From Bacillota bacterium (lineage in GTDB: Bacteria; Bacillota; Sulfobacillia; JACIYH01): a stretch of DNA of 64,000 bases. Below the pieces are notes generated by a model, which ran no database searches, was not told where the DNA came from, and saw nothing but the letters and a program-made list of their open reading frames with translations. Shown piece by piece: positions 41,709-50,579 of this stretch. How positions within the stretch are numbered: position 1 is the stretch's first letter; each line of letters begins with the position of its first letter. Made by a program: the position numbers and the translations under genes. Where the stretch lies: the NCBI GenBank assembly GCA_030019365.1, contig JASEFA010000001.1, positions 462,953 to 526,952 of the forward strand, in the 5' to 3' direction.

Positions 41709-43685
41709 TCAGTCCCTTCCGTAGATTCCGGGGAAGTAGCGCTCGTACAGGGAGGGGTTGAACGCCCGGTGGACCCCGTTTTCGTCGCGCAACCTGCGCA
41801 GGCCCTCCAGGTCCAGGTCGGCTACCACCACGTCTTCCCCGTGCGGATCGTCGGTCTGGGCGAGCACACCATCACCTGTGGCAGAGAGTTCCATGGGGGC
41901 CAACACGCCGCTGCGCCCGGTGAGGGTGAGACCGAACAGACTGCCCACCATGCACGACTGGATGCCGTAGACCTGCGACTCCTGCACCCGTGGCCAGATG
42001 CCTCGCAGGGCCTTCCACCAGTTGTACTGCTCCGGGTTGGCACTGGGGATGATCACCACTTCGGCCCCGCGCTGGGCCAGGATGCGGAAGGTCTCGAAGT
42101 AGGTGGCATCCATGCACACCGGGGCGGCAAACCGCCCCCAGGGGGTACCGAAGATGGCCAGGTCGTCCCCGGTCTGGAGCCCCCATGCCACTTCCATGGG
42201 GATGAAGTGGCACTTCTGCTGCTCACCCAGCCTGCTCCCGTCCGGGTCATAGACGTGGGCCACGTTCACCATGCGGCCGCGGGCGTCGGGCAGGATGGCG
42301 CTGCCGGCCACCACGTACACGCCGAACCTGCGGGCCGCTTCGGAGAATGCAGCCTCGTGGACCTGCTGCACCACCGGGGCCAGCGAGCGGAAGATGTCGG
42401 CCACCGTGGCGTCGGGGCCCATGCTCCTCACCGCCTGGCCCGGGTCGCCCGCAGCCATGATGTCGTCGATGCCGGGCAGCAGACCCAGCAGGGCGGTGGC
42501 CACGTCCTCGGGGAACGCCACCAGTCGGGCGCCCCGTTCTGCCGCCCGGGCAGCAAAACCCAGGATCCTGCCCGCGTATTCCTCGGGCGAGCGCACCAGC
42601 TCGAGCCGCATCTGTACCGCCGCCACCGTTACGCGCGCGTCCCGCAGCGCAGCGCCCGCACATGCGCCCCCGGCCGGCACCGCCGCGTCCGCACGCGGGC
42701 CCCCGGTCTCCGCTGGCGGCAGCGGGGGTGCCCCCTCCGTCCCCGGAACGCTGGAAGCAGCGGGGGCGGAGCGATAGACGGCCGGCAGGTAGCGCCGGTA
42801 CAGCCGGGGATTGAGCAAACCCAGTACGGGGTACTGCCGGATGACCTCCTCCCGGGCCGCGAAGTCCAGGTGGGCGAGCACCAACCCCTCCTCATCGGGT
42901 CCATCGTTCAGGATGCCGGTCTCGCCCGGGGTCATCTCGCAGGGGGCAAAGATGGCTGTGCGCCCCTCGAACTCCACCTCGCCACACGGGAGGGCCAGGC
43001 GGCCGTGGAGGCAGCTCTCCACCCCCAAGGTCTGGTTCTGCTGCACCTCCTGCCAGATTCCGGCCAGCTGACGCCAGGATACGTACGGGCGGCGCACCGC
43101 CTGCAGGGAGAGGAGGACCTGGGCGCCCTGTAGGGCCAGGATGCGGCTCACCTCGGGATACCAGGCGTCGCTCCCCACGAGCATGCCGAAACGCCCGACT
43201 TCGGTCGGGAAAACGAACAACTCGTCCCCCGGGACCAGGCCAACGGTCCTCTCCTCGGGGAGCACATGGGTCTGGCGCTGCCCCCCCAGCACCCTCCCGT
43301 CCGGTCCGAGGAGCACGCCCACGCGCCCGCGGTCGGGCAGCCCCAGGGCCAGGTACACTCCCGCCTCGCGAGCCACTTCCCCGGCGACCCCTACCAGGTC
43401 GTCCGCCTCCCCGCCAACCGCCTCCCCGTGAACGGCGGCCCCCCGAATTGCCCCACCCGCCGCACCGACCGATTCATCGTGTGCCCCCGGAGCAGGTGTG
43501 CCAGCAGCCCGGGCGCTGTGACCTGCGTGGGGGCGGGCCAGCAGATCGCCGAGATATGGGAGGACTACCAATCTGGCGCCGGCCCGGGCGGCCCGCTCGA
43601 CGGGCCCGCGCAGGAGATCCGCTACCTCGCTCACGCTCTCGCACCAACGAGGCTCAAGCTGCACCGCACCCACCAGGACGTCCAA
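41709..43685 (-). CDS. Tandem nitrilase-superfamily protein with an inactive first domain
   Basis: 658 residues in two carbon-nitrogen hydrolase domains. In the second (about 350-658) the catalytic triad is complete: Glu393 in FPEDVA, Lys491 in EQQKCHF, Cys524 in APVCMDATY. In the first (about 1-305) all three are replaced: Tyr44 at the Glu position (VLPYLGD), Gln138 at the Lys position (QRQTHVLPEE), Gly171 at the Cys position (MLVGSDAWYPE). Each half ends alike (NPRLYRRYLPAVYR and NPSLYERYFPGIYG), pointing to an old tandem duplication. TTG 43685 has AGGGGT upstream. Substrate unknown. Confidence 0.85.
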   Translation of the reverse strand: MDVLVGAVQLEPRWCESVSEVADLLRGPVERAARAGARLVVLPYLGDLLARPHAGHSARAAGTPAPGAHDESVGAAGGAIRGAAVHGEAVGGEADDLVGVAGEVAREAGVYLALGLPDRGRVGVLLGPDGRVLGGQRQTHVLPEERTVGLVPGDELFVFPTEVGRFGMLVGSDAWYPEVSRILALQGAQVLLSLQAVRRPYVSWRQLAGIWQEVQQNQTLGVESCLHGRLALPCGEVEFEGRTAIFAPCEMTPGETGILNDGPDEEGLVLAHLDFAAREEVIRQYPVLGLLNPRLYRRYLPAVYRSAPAASSVPGTEGAPPLPPAETGGPRADAAVPAGGACAGAALRDARVTVAAVQMRLELVRSPEEYAGRILGFAARAAERGARLVAFPEDVATALLGLLPGIDDIMAAGDPGQAVRSMGPDATVADIFRSLAPVVQQVHEAAFSEAARRFGVYVVAGSAILPDARGRMVNVAHVYDPDGSRLGEQQKCHFIPMEVAWGLQTGDDLAIFGTPWGRFAAPVCMDATYFETFRILAQRGAEVVIIPSANPEQYNWWKALRGIWPRVQESQVYGIQSCMVGSLFGLTLTGRSGVLAPMELSATGDGVLAQTDDPHGEDVVVADLDLEGLRRLRDENGVHRAFNPSLYERYFPGIYGRD

Positions 43686-43788
43686 CGACCTCACCCCTCT
43701 TCTCGCACACGTCGCCGCCCGTCGTGCAGCCGTGCGGCAGCGACACCGGACCGCGCCACGTGCCTGAGGCCAGGCCGCAACCAGCGGC

Positions 43789-44070
43789 TCACTGACCCAG
43801 GTATTCTTTGAGCGCTTCCCGCAGCCCTTCCAGGGATTGCTCCAGGGTGCCGTCCCTGACCGCATGCACCACGCACACCTTGAGGTGCTCGTCGAACAGC
43901 ATGGCTGCCACTTTGTCCCAGGCCGCTTTCACCGCCCTGACCTGATGGAGGATTTCGGGGCAGGAACGCCCCTCCTCAAGCATCCGCGCCACGGCGCGGG
44001 TGTGCCCTTCTATCCGGGCCACCCTGGCCGCCAGCTCGCGATACAGTTGGGCATGCGGGTGCTCGCCCAC
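43789..44070 (-). CDS. csoR: CsoR/FrmR-family metal-sensing repressor
   Basis: 93-residue all-helical DNA-binding protein. N-terminal IEGHTRAVARMLEEGRSCPE carries the first Cys; FDEHLKVCVV carries the His and second Cys, giving the Cys-His-Cys metal set of copper-type CsoR proteins. GTG 44070 has GGGAGG 9 bases upstream. Encoded 141 bases after the P-type ATPase it probably controls; a matching G-tract palindrome lies at the ATPase promoter. Copper is suggested by the residues, but other metals are possible. Confidence 0.85.
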   Translation of the reverse strand: MGEHPHAQLYRELAARVARIEGHTRAVARMLEEGRSCPEILHQVRAVKAAWDKVAAMLFDEHLKVCVVHAVRDGTLEQSLEGLREALKEYLGQ

Positions 44071-44115
44071 GGCAATCGACCTCCCCCCGGACAATCGACC
44101 TCCTCCAGGACAACA
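44071..44115 (-). repeat. Duplicated ribosome-site segment before csoR
   Basis: On the minus strand GGAGGTCGATTG occurs twice within about 25 bases (copies read GAGGAGGTCGATTGTC and GGGGGAGGTCGATTGCC). The second copy is the ribosome site of csoR. The rest of the 140-base gap to the ATPase gene shows nothing else. Confidence 0.55.
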
Positions 44116-44210
44116 GACCCCCCGGAACGGCTTCTGGTGGCGCCTCCTCGGCCCCGGGACATCGGCCGGTGCTCTGTCGGCAACGTCACCAGCAAGCCGG
44201 TAACCCGGCC

Positions 44211-46343
44211 TCACCAGCGGGGGCGGTAACCCAGCAGGCGGGCCGAATTGGCCACCACCGCCGCCGATGCCACGTTGTGCAGAACGGCCCCCGCCACCGG
44301 CGTGAGGATACCGGCCCAGGCCAGGGCCATCCCCACCAGGTTCACCGCCACGGCAAAAACCCAGATGTTCTGCTTGATCACCGTCACGGTACGCCGGCCC
44401 CACTGCAGGACATCGGGCACCAGCAGGAGATCGTCGCCCATGAGCACCACGTGGGCGCTCTCGATGGCGACCTCGCTCCCCGCCGCCCCCATGGCGATAC
44501 CCAGGTCGGCTGCCGCCAGGGCAGGGCCGTCGTTGACCCCATCCCCCACCATGGCGACCCCCTGTCCATTCTGCCGCATCCGGCGGATCATTTCCAACTT
44601 TTCCTCCGGCATCATGCCCGACCGGTACTCGTCCACCCCCAGGGCCTCAGCCACACTGCGGGTGCTGGCTTCCGCGTCACCGCTCAACACCAGGATACGG
44701 GCCGCACCCGCGCGGCGCAGCCGGCACACGGCCTCCTGGGACCCCTCCCGCGGACGGCCGGCCACCGCGATTCCTGCCACCGGGCGGCCGTCGATCATCA
44801 CCAGCAGGGGGGTCCGTCCCTGCCTCTCCTCCCGCTGCATGAACTCGCCTGCCGCCGCCCATGACGGGGCAGGACCGTACCCGTCGGCACCACCGGGTGT
44901 CCGGGGTGCCTCCCTCTCCTTTGCCAGTTGGCCCCGCTCGCATCCGTCAGCGGGCGCCTCCTGTTGAACCGCGGCCCGCCAGAGGGCGGCTCCGCCCACC
45001 TGTACCAACTCACCGTCGAGGCGAGCGGTCACCGACTGCCGCGTGACGCTGAAGTCTTCCGGTTCGGGGATGGAGATCCCCAACTCTTCGGCCCTGGCAA
45101 CGATGGCACGCGCGAACGGATGGGAGGAGTGGCTCTCCGCGGCAGCTGCCCGCCGCATGAGGGAAGTGATCGCGTCGGCCCTGTCCCCCGTGTCGGCCCC
45201 CCGCGGATCGGCGTGAGGCGCGCGTCCGCCCGCGCCGGCCCCACCCCGGCCCGGGTCGTCTCTGTCCCCGCCCGGGGCAGCCCCGTCTGTGCTGAAGGGT
45301 TCCACTTCCACCACACTCGGCGATGCCGTGGTGAGCGTTCCCGTCTTGTCGAACACCACCGTGGTGACCGCGGCTGCAGCTTCCAGGGCAGCGCCACCCC
45401 GGATGATGACGCCCCGCCGGGCCGCACCGCCCACGCTGGCCAGCACCGCCGTGGGAGTGGCGAGCACGAGGGCACACGGGCAGGCGGTCACCAGCACCGC
45501 CGCCGCCCGCACCAGTTCACCGGTCACCAGATAGGCCGCTGCCGCCACGACCAGGATGATGGGCGTAAACCAGGAGGCGAAACGATCGGCCACCCGTTGG
45601 GTGGCACCCCGGCTGGCCTGGACCTCGCGCACGATGGCCACGATGCGCCCCAGGGTGGTGTCCTGCCCCACCCGGCCGGTCTCGATCTCCAGGGCTCCCG
45701 TCTGCACCACCGTCCCCGCATAAACCGGGCACCCGGGGTCTTTCTCACCGGGGACAGACTCTCCCGTGATGCTGGACTCGTCCACCGCACCGGAACCCGC
45801 GACCACCGCCCCGTCCACCGGCACCCGTTCCCCGGCCCTGGCGAGCACCCTTTCACCCGGCCACACTTCCCATGCCCTGACCTGCGTCCACACCCCGTCG
45901 CGCCACACCGTGGCCGTATCGGGCACCAGGTTGACCAGACTGCGGATTGCCCTCCGGGTGCTATCTACCACCACGTCCTCCACCGATTCCCCCAGGATCA
46001 TCATGAAGGCCACGATGGCGGCTGCCCTGGCGTCGTGCAGGTAGAGGGTGGCGGCCATCGCCACCACCACCAGCACCCCGGCGGTGATGCGGCGGGACCG
46101 CCACACCTCCACCGCGGTGGTCCAGGCGATGGTGGCGGCCCCGGCGACAGCCGCCACCAACGTGGGATTCAACCACACGTTGCCCCACGCCGGGGCCAGC
46201 CCCATCAGGATAAGAGCCAGGAGGACGACGGGAAAGGCGAACCTGATCCCGTACACCTTCGCGCGCGCGACCCATCGCGTGTCACCCGGCGCCGTGTGGT
46301 GCGGCGGGGCCTCTTCGACGATTCCGTGGTGCCCTTCGTGCAT
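44211..46343 (-). CDS. Heavy-metal P1B-type ATPase
   Basis: 710-residue metal-exporting ATPase. The N-terminus is His-rich (MHEGHHG, PPHHTAP) with no HMA domain. Actuator motif SITGESVPGEKD, intramembrane CPC (288-290, in TACPCALVLATPTAV), phosphorylated Asp332 in FDKTGTLTT, then GDGVNDGPALAAAD. The nucleotide-binding part has a long Gly/Asp/Ala-rich insertion. The last span contains HNVASAAVVANSARLL, more like zinc/cadmium or manganese-type P1B pumps than classical CopA, so specificity is open. ATG 46343 has AGGAGG upstream. A promoter and CsoR-like operator lie about 165-220 bases upstream. Confidence 0.9.
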   Translation of the reverse strand: MHEGHHGIVEEAPPHHTAPGDTRWVARAKVYGIRFAFPVVLLALILMGLAPAWGNVWLNPTLVAAVAGAATIAWTTAVEVWRSRRITAGVLVVVAMAATLYLHDARAAAIVAFMMILGESVEDVVVDSTRRAIRSLVNLVPDTATVWRDGVWTQVRAWEVWPGERVLARAGERVPVDGAVVAGSGAVDESSITGESVPGEKDPGCPVYAGTVVQTGALEIETGRVGQDTTLGRIVAIVREVQASRGATQRVADRFASWFTPIILVVAAAAYLVTGELVRAAAVLVTACPCALVLATPTAVLASVGGAARRGVIIRGGAALEAAAAVTTVVFDKTGTLTTASPSVVEVEPFSTDGAAPGGDRDDPGRGGAGAGGRAPHADPRGADTGDRADAITSLMRRAAAAESHSSHPFARAIVARAEELGISIPEPEDFSVTRQSVTARLDGELVQVGGAALWRAAVQQEAPADGCERGQLAKEREAPRTPGGADGYGPAPSWAAAGEFMQREERQGRTPLLVMIDGRPVAGIAVAGRPREGSQEAVCRLRRAGAARILVLSGDAEASTRSVAEALGVDEYRSGMMPEEKLEMIRRMRQNGQGVAMVGDGVNDGPALAAADLGIAMGAAGSEVAIESAHVVLMGDDLLLVPDVLQWGRRTVTVIKQNIWVFAVAVNLVGMALAWAGILTPVAGAVLHNVASAAVVANSARLLGYRPRW

Positions 46344-46386
46344 CCTGCTGCGACCTCCTACCGTCACCGAAGGCGCTGCCAGCGCC

Positions 46387-46467
46387 GTTGCCCGCGCCGC
46401 TGCGACCGGTAGCGTTGCACTCGCTGGCGCGACCGGGGCCGTTGCCCGCGCTGGCGCGACCGGCGTC
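46387..46467. repeat. Three 27-base tandem repeats in the ATPase leader
   Basis: Imperfect copies at 46387-46413, 46414-46440 and 46441-46467, each starting GTTGC and containing GCGACCGG. The unit is a multiple of three and stays in frame with the ATPase (minus-strand peptide units such as PVAPARATA), so an N-terminal extension is possible, but the best start lies downstream. Confidence 0.75.
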
Positions 46468-46506
46468 GGCTCGATCAGCGCGATCGACGGGCGCAGCGTA
46501 GATCCC

Positions 46507-46523
46507 ATCCCCCCGGAGGGGAT
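46507..46523. promoter_or_regulatory. CsoR/RcnR-like G-tract operator
   Basis: Perfect inverted repeat ATCCCC-CCGGA-GGGGAT. CsoR and RcnR family repressors bind C/G-tract palindromes flanked by AT pairs. It lies just downstream of the -10 box of the ATPase promoter, where binding would block transcription. Confidence 0.55.
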
Positions 46524-46532
46524 AGCGAGCAT

Positions 46533-46562
46533 ATGATAGAACAAAGGGCACCGAACCGTCAA
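46533..46562 (-). promoter_or_regulatory. Promoter for the metal ATPase and csoR
   Basis: Minus strand: TTGACG (plus 46557-46562), 18-base spacer, TATCAT (plus 46533-46538). The predicted transcript start is near 46526, directly against the G-tract palindrome at 46507-46523. Confidence 0.65.
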
Positions 46563-46595
46563 GGTGTCAGATGCATCCCGTGTTGTCGGTCTGTG

Positions 46596-46740
46596 ATATT
46601 GTCACCCTCTAAGCGGACTGAGAAAATGTCACCCATTGCTCCTCGATCCCATCGAGCACGCCGCCCTCCACCCCCTGCTCCAGCAGGTGGGCCCGCAGCC
46701 GGGCGATGGGGCACTTCTTCCTCCAACCCCATCTCTTTCA
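46596..46740 (-). mobile_element. Possible insertion-sequence end (IS21-like)
   Basis: Direct repeats TGTCACCC at about 46600-46607 and 46627-46634 lie 27 bases apart with AAAATG between, as in the multi-repeat ends of IS21-type elements. The minus strand upstream reads LRAHLLEQGVEGGVLDGIEE and ends at a stop between the repeats, which could be a transposase or accessory-gene tail. No complete transposase is present. Confidence 0.3.
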
Positions 46741-46760
46741 CGCGTGGATTACTCCCCGTC

Positions 46761-46789
46761 TTGACAGCCAGGAAACGGATAGCAATAAT
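46761..46789 (+). promoter_or_regulatory. Sigma-A promoter upstream of the FAD oxidase operon
   Basis: Perfect TTGACA (46761-46766), 17-base spacer, AATAAT (46784-46789). It points towards the FAD oxidase gene 480 bases away, across a stretch with a regulator remnant. It may originally have served that regulator. Confidence 0.65.
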
Positions 46790-46889
46790 GGGAAGAGACG
46801 TGGTCAGACCGGCTGGGCTCCCTTGGTCTTACCTGTGCCGCCGGTGTTACCTGTGGCTCACAGCGCACCCTGGCGCGGTTGTCAGGCAA

Positions 46890-47130
46890 TCCCGTTTTCG
46901 CCCTCATGTTGAACAGTTGCACCGGGTTGTATGTCCGCGCGGCCGAGCGCTACTTCGGGCGCCCGGAAAACCGCGCGGCCTCGCGCATGTTCTATGCTCG
47001 GCTGCTGGAGGCAGCCACCGCGCGACGTCGAGGGGGCCGCAGCCACGGTGGCCGAGGCCATGGGGGAAAGCATCATCCTGTGGCGGGAAACCGTCTCTGA
47101 GGGGGAGTCGCTCACGGCGGCGGGCGGTCG
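46890..47130 (+). pseudogene. Possible GntR/FCD-type regulator remnant
   Basis: In one frame the peptide MLNSCTGLYVRAAERYFGRP continues as FYARLLEAAT; after a frame change it reads RDVEGAAATVAEAMGESIIL. The combination (long helix with LLEAxxARDxxxAxxxVxxxMxxSI) is like the C-terminal ligand domain of FadR-type GntR regulators. No DNA-binding part is left. The rest of the 46563-47273 gap shows no gene. Confidence 0.35.
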
Positions 47131-47273
47131 CCACCCTCGATGAAGAGCTCGACGGGGGAACCGGAGGCGTCATAGCGTGTCAGCACGATGAGCAGCGGAC
47201 GGACGCTACGGGACCGCCGCAAGCCGACGGGGCTGACAGCTCCTACGGAACCGCGGCAAGGGGGCGGACAGGC

Positions 47274-48863
47274 GTGAGACGCTGGAATGGCTGGGGGGAC
47301 GAAGCGGTCACCTATCCGGTGCCACCCGGAGCACAGCGGTTTTTGGAGGCGGCGCTGGGAGCGGGTGCGCCACCACGGGACGTCGCCCTGGCGGACGTGG
47401 TGGCCCGGGTTCCCCCCTCACGCCTGCCCGCTCATCCCCTGGTGAGCACCGATCCCGAGCAGAGGGTGCGCCACGCCCTGGGCCAGAGTCTGCCCGACTG
47501 GATCGCCACCCGCAGCGGAACGCTTGTCGCATTCCCTGACGGGGTGGCCTTCCCCGCGGGGAACGAACAGGTGCGCGAGCTGATCCGGTATGCCCGGGAC
47601 ACCGGCACCCGCATCATTCCCTACGGGGGAGGAACCAGCGTGCTCGGGCACCTGGCGGCACCACCCGGCGATCCCCCTGTGCTCTCCGTGGACCTGGGGC
47701 GGATGAACACCCTCCTCCACCTGGACGAAACCAGCCACCTGGCCACCTTCGGGGCGGGCGTGCGGGGGCCCGAACTGGAGCGAGCGCTCGGGCAACGAGG
47801 GTTCACCCTGGGACACTTTCCGCAGTCGTGGGAGTACTCCACCCTGGGCGGCTGGGTGGCCACCCGCTCCGCCGGTCAGCAGTCCCTCGGCTACGGGAGA
47901 ATCGAGGACCTCTTCGCCGGAGGCCGGCTGGAATCCCCTGCGGGGACGCTGGTGATGCCGCCCTTTCCCGCCTCGGCAGCCGGGCCCGACCTCCGCCAAC
48001 TGGTGCTGGGATCGGAAGGCCGCCTGGGCGTTTTCACCGAGGTGACGGTGCGGGTGACCCCCCTGCCCGCCGGGGAGAGCTTCCCCACCGTTTTCTTCCC
48101 CGATTTCGAGTGTGGCATGCGGGCCGTGCGCGAGATGGCGCAGACCCGCCTCCCCCTGTCCATGTTGCGCCTGAGCACTGCCCAGGAGACCACCACCAAC
48201 CTGGTCCTGGCTGGCCGGGAACGGGCCATCGGACTCCTGGAGCGGTGGTTGTCCATGCGCGGGGCCGGGCCGGGTAAGTGCATGCTCCTCATGGGTCTCT
48301 CGGGCAACCGGGCGCTCTTGCGCCAGGGTCGCCGACTGGCCCTGGAGGCAGCACGTTCCCACGGTGGCGTGCCGGGGGTGGAAGCGTTCGGCCGCGAGTG
48401 GATCAGGCATCGCTTCCGCACCCCCTACCTGCGCAACACCCTCTGGGAAATGGGTTACGCCGCAGACACCCTGGAGACGGCCGCCACCTGGAGCGTGATC
48501 CCCGGCCTGCTGGAAGCGGTGGAGTGGGCGTTGCGGGAGGGGCTGGCCGCCATCGGGGAAAGGGTTTACGTCTTCACCCATCTCTCCCACGTCTACCCCG
48601 ACGGTGCCAACATCTACACCACCTACCTGTACCGGCTGGCAGCCGATCCCACCGAATCGCTGCGACGCTGGCAAACCCTGAAGGGGGCCGCCAGCCGAGC
48701 CATCGTGGCCGGGGGCGGGACCATCAGCCACCAGCACGGCATCGGCACCGACCACCGGTCCTACCTCGAAGCGGAAAAGGGCGTCCTCGGCATGGAGGTG
48801 CTGCGGTCCGTGTGCCGCACCCTCGACCCGGCCGGCATCATGAACCCCGGTAAGCTGCTCTAG
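47274..48863 (+). CDS. FAD-linked oxidase related to alkyl-DHAP synthase
   Basis: 529-residue flavoprotein of the vanillyl-alcohol-oxidase fold. N-terminus RRWNGWGDE as in bacterial AGPS-like proteins; FAD-binding part with TRIIPYGGGTSVLGHLA, TFGAGVRGPELERAL and HFPQSWEYSTLGGWVATRSA; C-terminal GERVYVFTHLSHVYPDGANI, GTISHQHGIGTDHRSYLEAE and LDPAGIMNPGKLL. Eukaryotic AGPS makes ether lipids from acyl-DHAP; the bacterial substrate is not known. GTG 47274. First gene of a trio with glpD and an FGGY kinase, which suggests glycerol-type or ether-lipid chemistry. Confidence 0.87.
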   Translation: MRRWNGWGDEAVTYPVPPGAQRFLEAALGAGAPPRDVALADVVARVPPSRLPAHPLVSTDPEQRVRHALGQSLPDWIATRSGTLVAFPDGVAFPAGNEQVRELIRYARDTGTRIIPYGGGTSVLGHLAAPPGDPPVLSVDLGRMNTLLHLDETSHLATFGAGVRGPELERALGQRGFTLGHFPQSWEYSTLGGWVATRSAGQQSLGYGRIEDLFAGGRLESPAGTLVMPPFPASAAGPDLRQLVLGSEGRLGVFTEVTVRVTPLPAGESFPTVFFPDFECGMRAVREMAQTRLPLSMLRLSTAQETTTNLVLAGRERAIGLLERWLSMRGAGPGKCMLLMGLSGNRALLRQGRRLALEAARSHGGVPGVEAFGREWIRHRFRTPYLRNTLWEMGYAADTLETAATWSVIPGLLEAVEWALREGLAAIGERVYVFTHLSHVYPDGANIYTTYLYRLAADPTESLRRWQTLKGAASRAIVAGGGTISHQHGIGTDHRSYLEAEKGVLGMEVLRSVCRTLDPAGIMNPGKLL

Positions 48864-48923
48864 GGCAAGGCAGGCGACCGGGCCCGTCCCGGGGACGGGC
48901 CCATGTGGTTGGGGGGCGATACC

Positions 48924-50579
48924 ATGCGCGATCCGGACGGTACCGTCTGCGGTCCGCCGGGGGGCGATAGCCACTGCGGTCCGTTGGCGGGCGAGACCGT
49001 AGGGGACCGCGCCCGTCGCTGGGGGACACTGGACCAGCCCTGGGACGTGGTGGTGATCGGGGGCGGGATCACCGGCGCCGGGATTTTCCGGGAGGCGGTG
49101 CTGCAGGGGTACCGTACCCTCCTCCTGGAACGGGCCGACTTCGCTTCCGGGACCTCCAGCCGTTCCGGAAAGCTGGTGCACGGCGGCCTGCGCTACCTCA
49201 AACAGGGCCAGGTGAGGGTTACCTGGCACTCGGTACGGGAACGGGAAAGACTCCTGCGGGAACTGCCCGGCCTCGTCACCCGCCTGGACATCCTGCTACC
49301 GGTGTACCGGGGGGACCCGCTGGGTGGCTTCCTGCTCAAGGTCGGCCTGGTCATCTACGACGCCATGGCCATGCGTCGCGGGCACGAGTATCACCCCGCA
49401 CCTGCCTTCCTGGGTATGGCGCCCCACACCCGCAAGGAGGGCCTGCTGGGCGGGTTCCGGTACCGGGACGCCCTCACCGATGATGCCCGGCTGGTCCTGC
49501 GCGTAATACGCGAAGGGGTCAAGGCCGGCGGGGCGGCACTCAACTACGCGTCCGTCGAGGAACTTCGGCGCCCGCGCTCGGGGCGCGTGGAGGGCCTGAC
49601 TGTGCGCGATGCCGTCACCGGCCGTACGGCCGAGGTGCGGGCACGCGCGGTCATCTCCGCCGCGGGTATCTGGGCGGACCGCTTGCGTGCCCGCCTGGGC
49701 AGACGGCCCCGCCTGCGGCTTCTGCGCGGCAGCCACCTCATCTTCCCCGCCGCCCGCCTGCCCGTGCCGTACGGGATCAACGTGTTCCACCCCGCCGACG
49801 GCCGGCCCCTCTACGTCCTGCCCTGGGAGGGCGTCACCCTGGTGGGCACCACCGACGTGGACCACGGAGATGATCCCGAGGGCGAACCCTGCATCAGCCC
49901 GGCGGAGGCGGAATACCTGCTGGAGGCCGTGCGTCACCAGTTCCCCGCCCTGGACCTGGGGCCCGACGACGTGCTCTCCACCTTCGCCGGGGTGCGAGCC
50001 GTGGTGGGCACCGGAAAGAAGGACCCCTCCCGGGAGTCGCGGGACTACGCAATGTGGAGGGAAGAGATGCTCACCGTGGCCGGGGGCAAGCTCACCACCT
50101 TCGGGGTGCTGGCCCGCGAGGCCCTGCGCCGCCTCCAGGCGCAGCTTCCCCGCGCGAGCCAACCGGCCGCCCAAGAGGCTGCCGCCGGGGGGGCTGCCGG
50201 ACCGGGGGCCGCGTCCCTGTTGGCCCCGGGGGCCTGGTTGCGCCTGCAGGGTCGGTACGGCCGGGAAGCCGCCGACCTGGTAGGCAGGGCAGGACCGGGA
50301 GAACTCGAACCCGTGCCCGGGACGGCCACCCTGTGGGCGGAACTGCGCTGGGCGGCGGCCCGCGAGGACGTGGTGCACCTGGACGATCTCCTCCTGCGGC
50401 GGGTTCGCCTGGGCCTCCAGCTTGCCCGGGGAGCCATCCCCCTGCTCGACCGCATCCGCCCCCTGGTGCAAGGGGAGCTGGGCTGGGACGAGACCCGCTG
50501 GCAGCAGGAACTCGACCGCTACATCGCGCTGTGGGATTCGTCGTACAGCCCCGCTCTCGCTGGCGCAACCCCGGGCTGA
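48924..50579 (+). CDS. glpD: Glycerol-3-phosphate dehydrogenase (FAD, aerobic type)
   Basis: 551-residue membrane-associated flavoenzyme oxidising glycerol-3-phosphate to DHAP. FAD motif VVVIGGGITGAGIFREAVLQ, then LLLERADFASGTSSRSGKLV and HGGLRYLKQGQVR, and later SAAGIWADRLRARLG, VLPWEGVTLVGTTDVDHG and VAGGKLTTFGVLAREAL. ATG 48924 (GGGGGGCGA upstream) is preferred; an ATG at 48903 is in frame. The C-terminal domain has a Pro/Ala/Gly-rich insert near 415-440. Co-directional with the oxidase (60-base gap) and kinase. Confidence 0.92.
   Translation: MRDPDGTVCGPPGGDSHCGPLAGETVGDRARRWGTLDQPWDVVVIGGGITGAGIFREAVLQGYRTLLLERADFASGTSSRSGKLVHGGLRYLKQGQVRVTWHSVRERERLLRELPGLVTRLDILLPVYRGDPLGGFLLKVGLVIYDAMAMRRGHEYHPAPAFLGMAPHTRKEGLLGGFRYRDALTDDARLVLRVIREGVKAGGAALNYASVEELRRPRSGRVEGLTVRDAVTGRTAEVRARAVISAAGIWADRLRARLGRRPRLRLLRGSHLIFPAARLPVPYGINVFHPADGRPLYVLPWEGVTLVGTTDVDHGDDPEGEPCISPAEAEYLLEAVRHQFPALDLGPDDVLSTFAGVRAVVGTGKKDPSRESRDYAMWREEMLTVAGGKLTTFGVLAREALRRLQAQLPRASQPAAQEAAAGGAAGPGAASLLAPGAWLRLQGRYGREAADLVGRAGPGELEPVPGTATLWAELRWAAAREDVVHLDDLLLRRVRLGLQLARGAIPLLDRIRPLVQGELGWDETRWQQELDRYIALWDSSYSPALAGATPG

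Noticed and set aside
47418-49229. 600-codon minus-strand frame across the FAD oxidase and glpD
   Set aside because: Shadow of two clear genes; composition is Gly/Pro/His-rich with no motifs.
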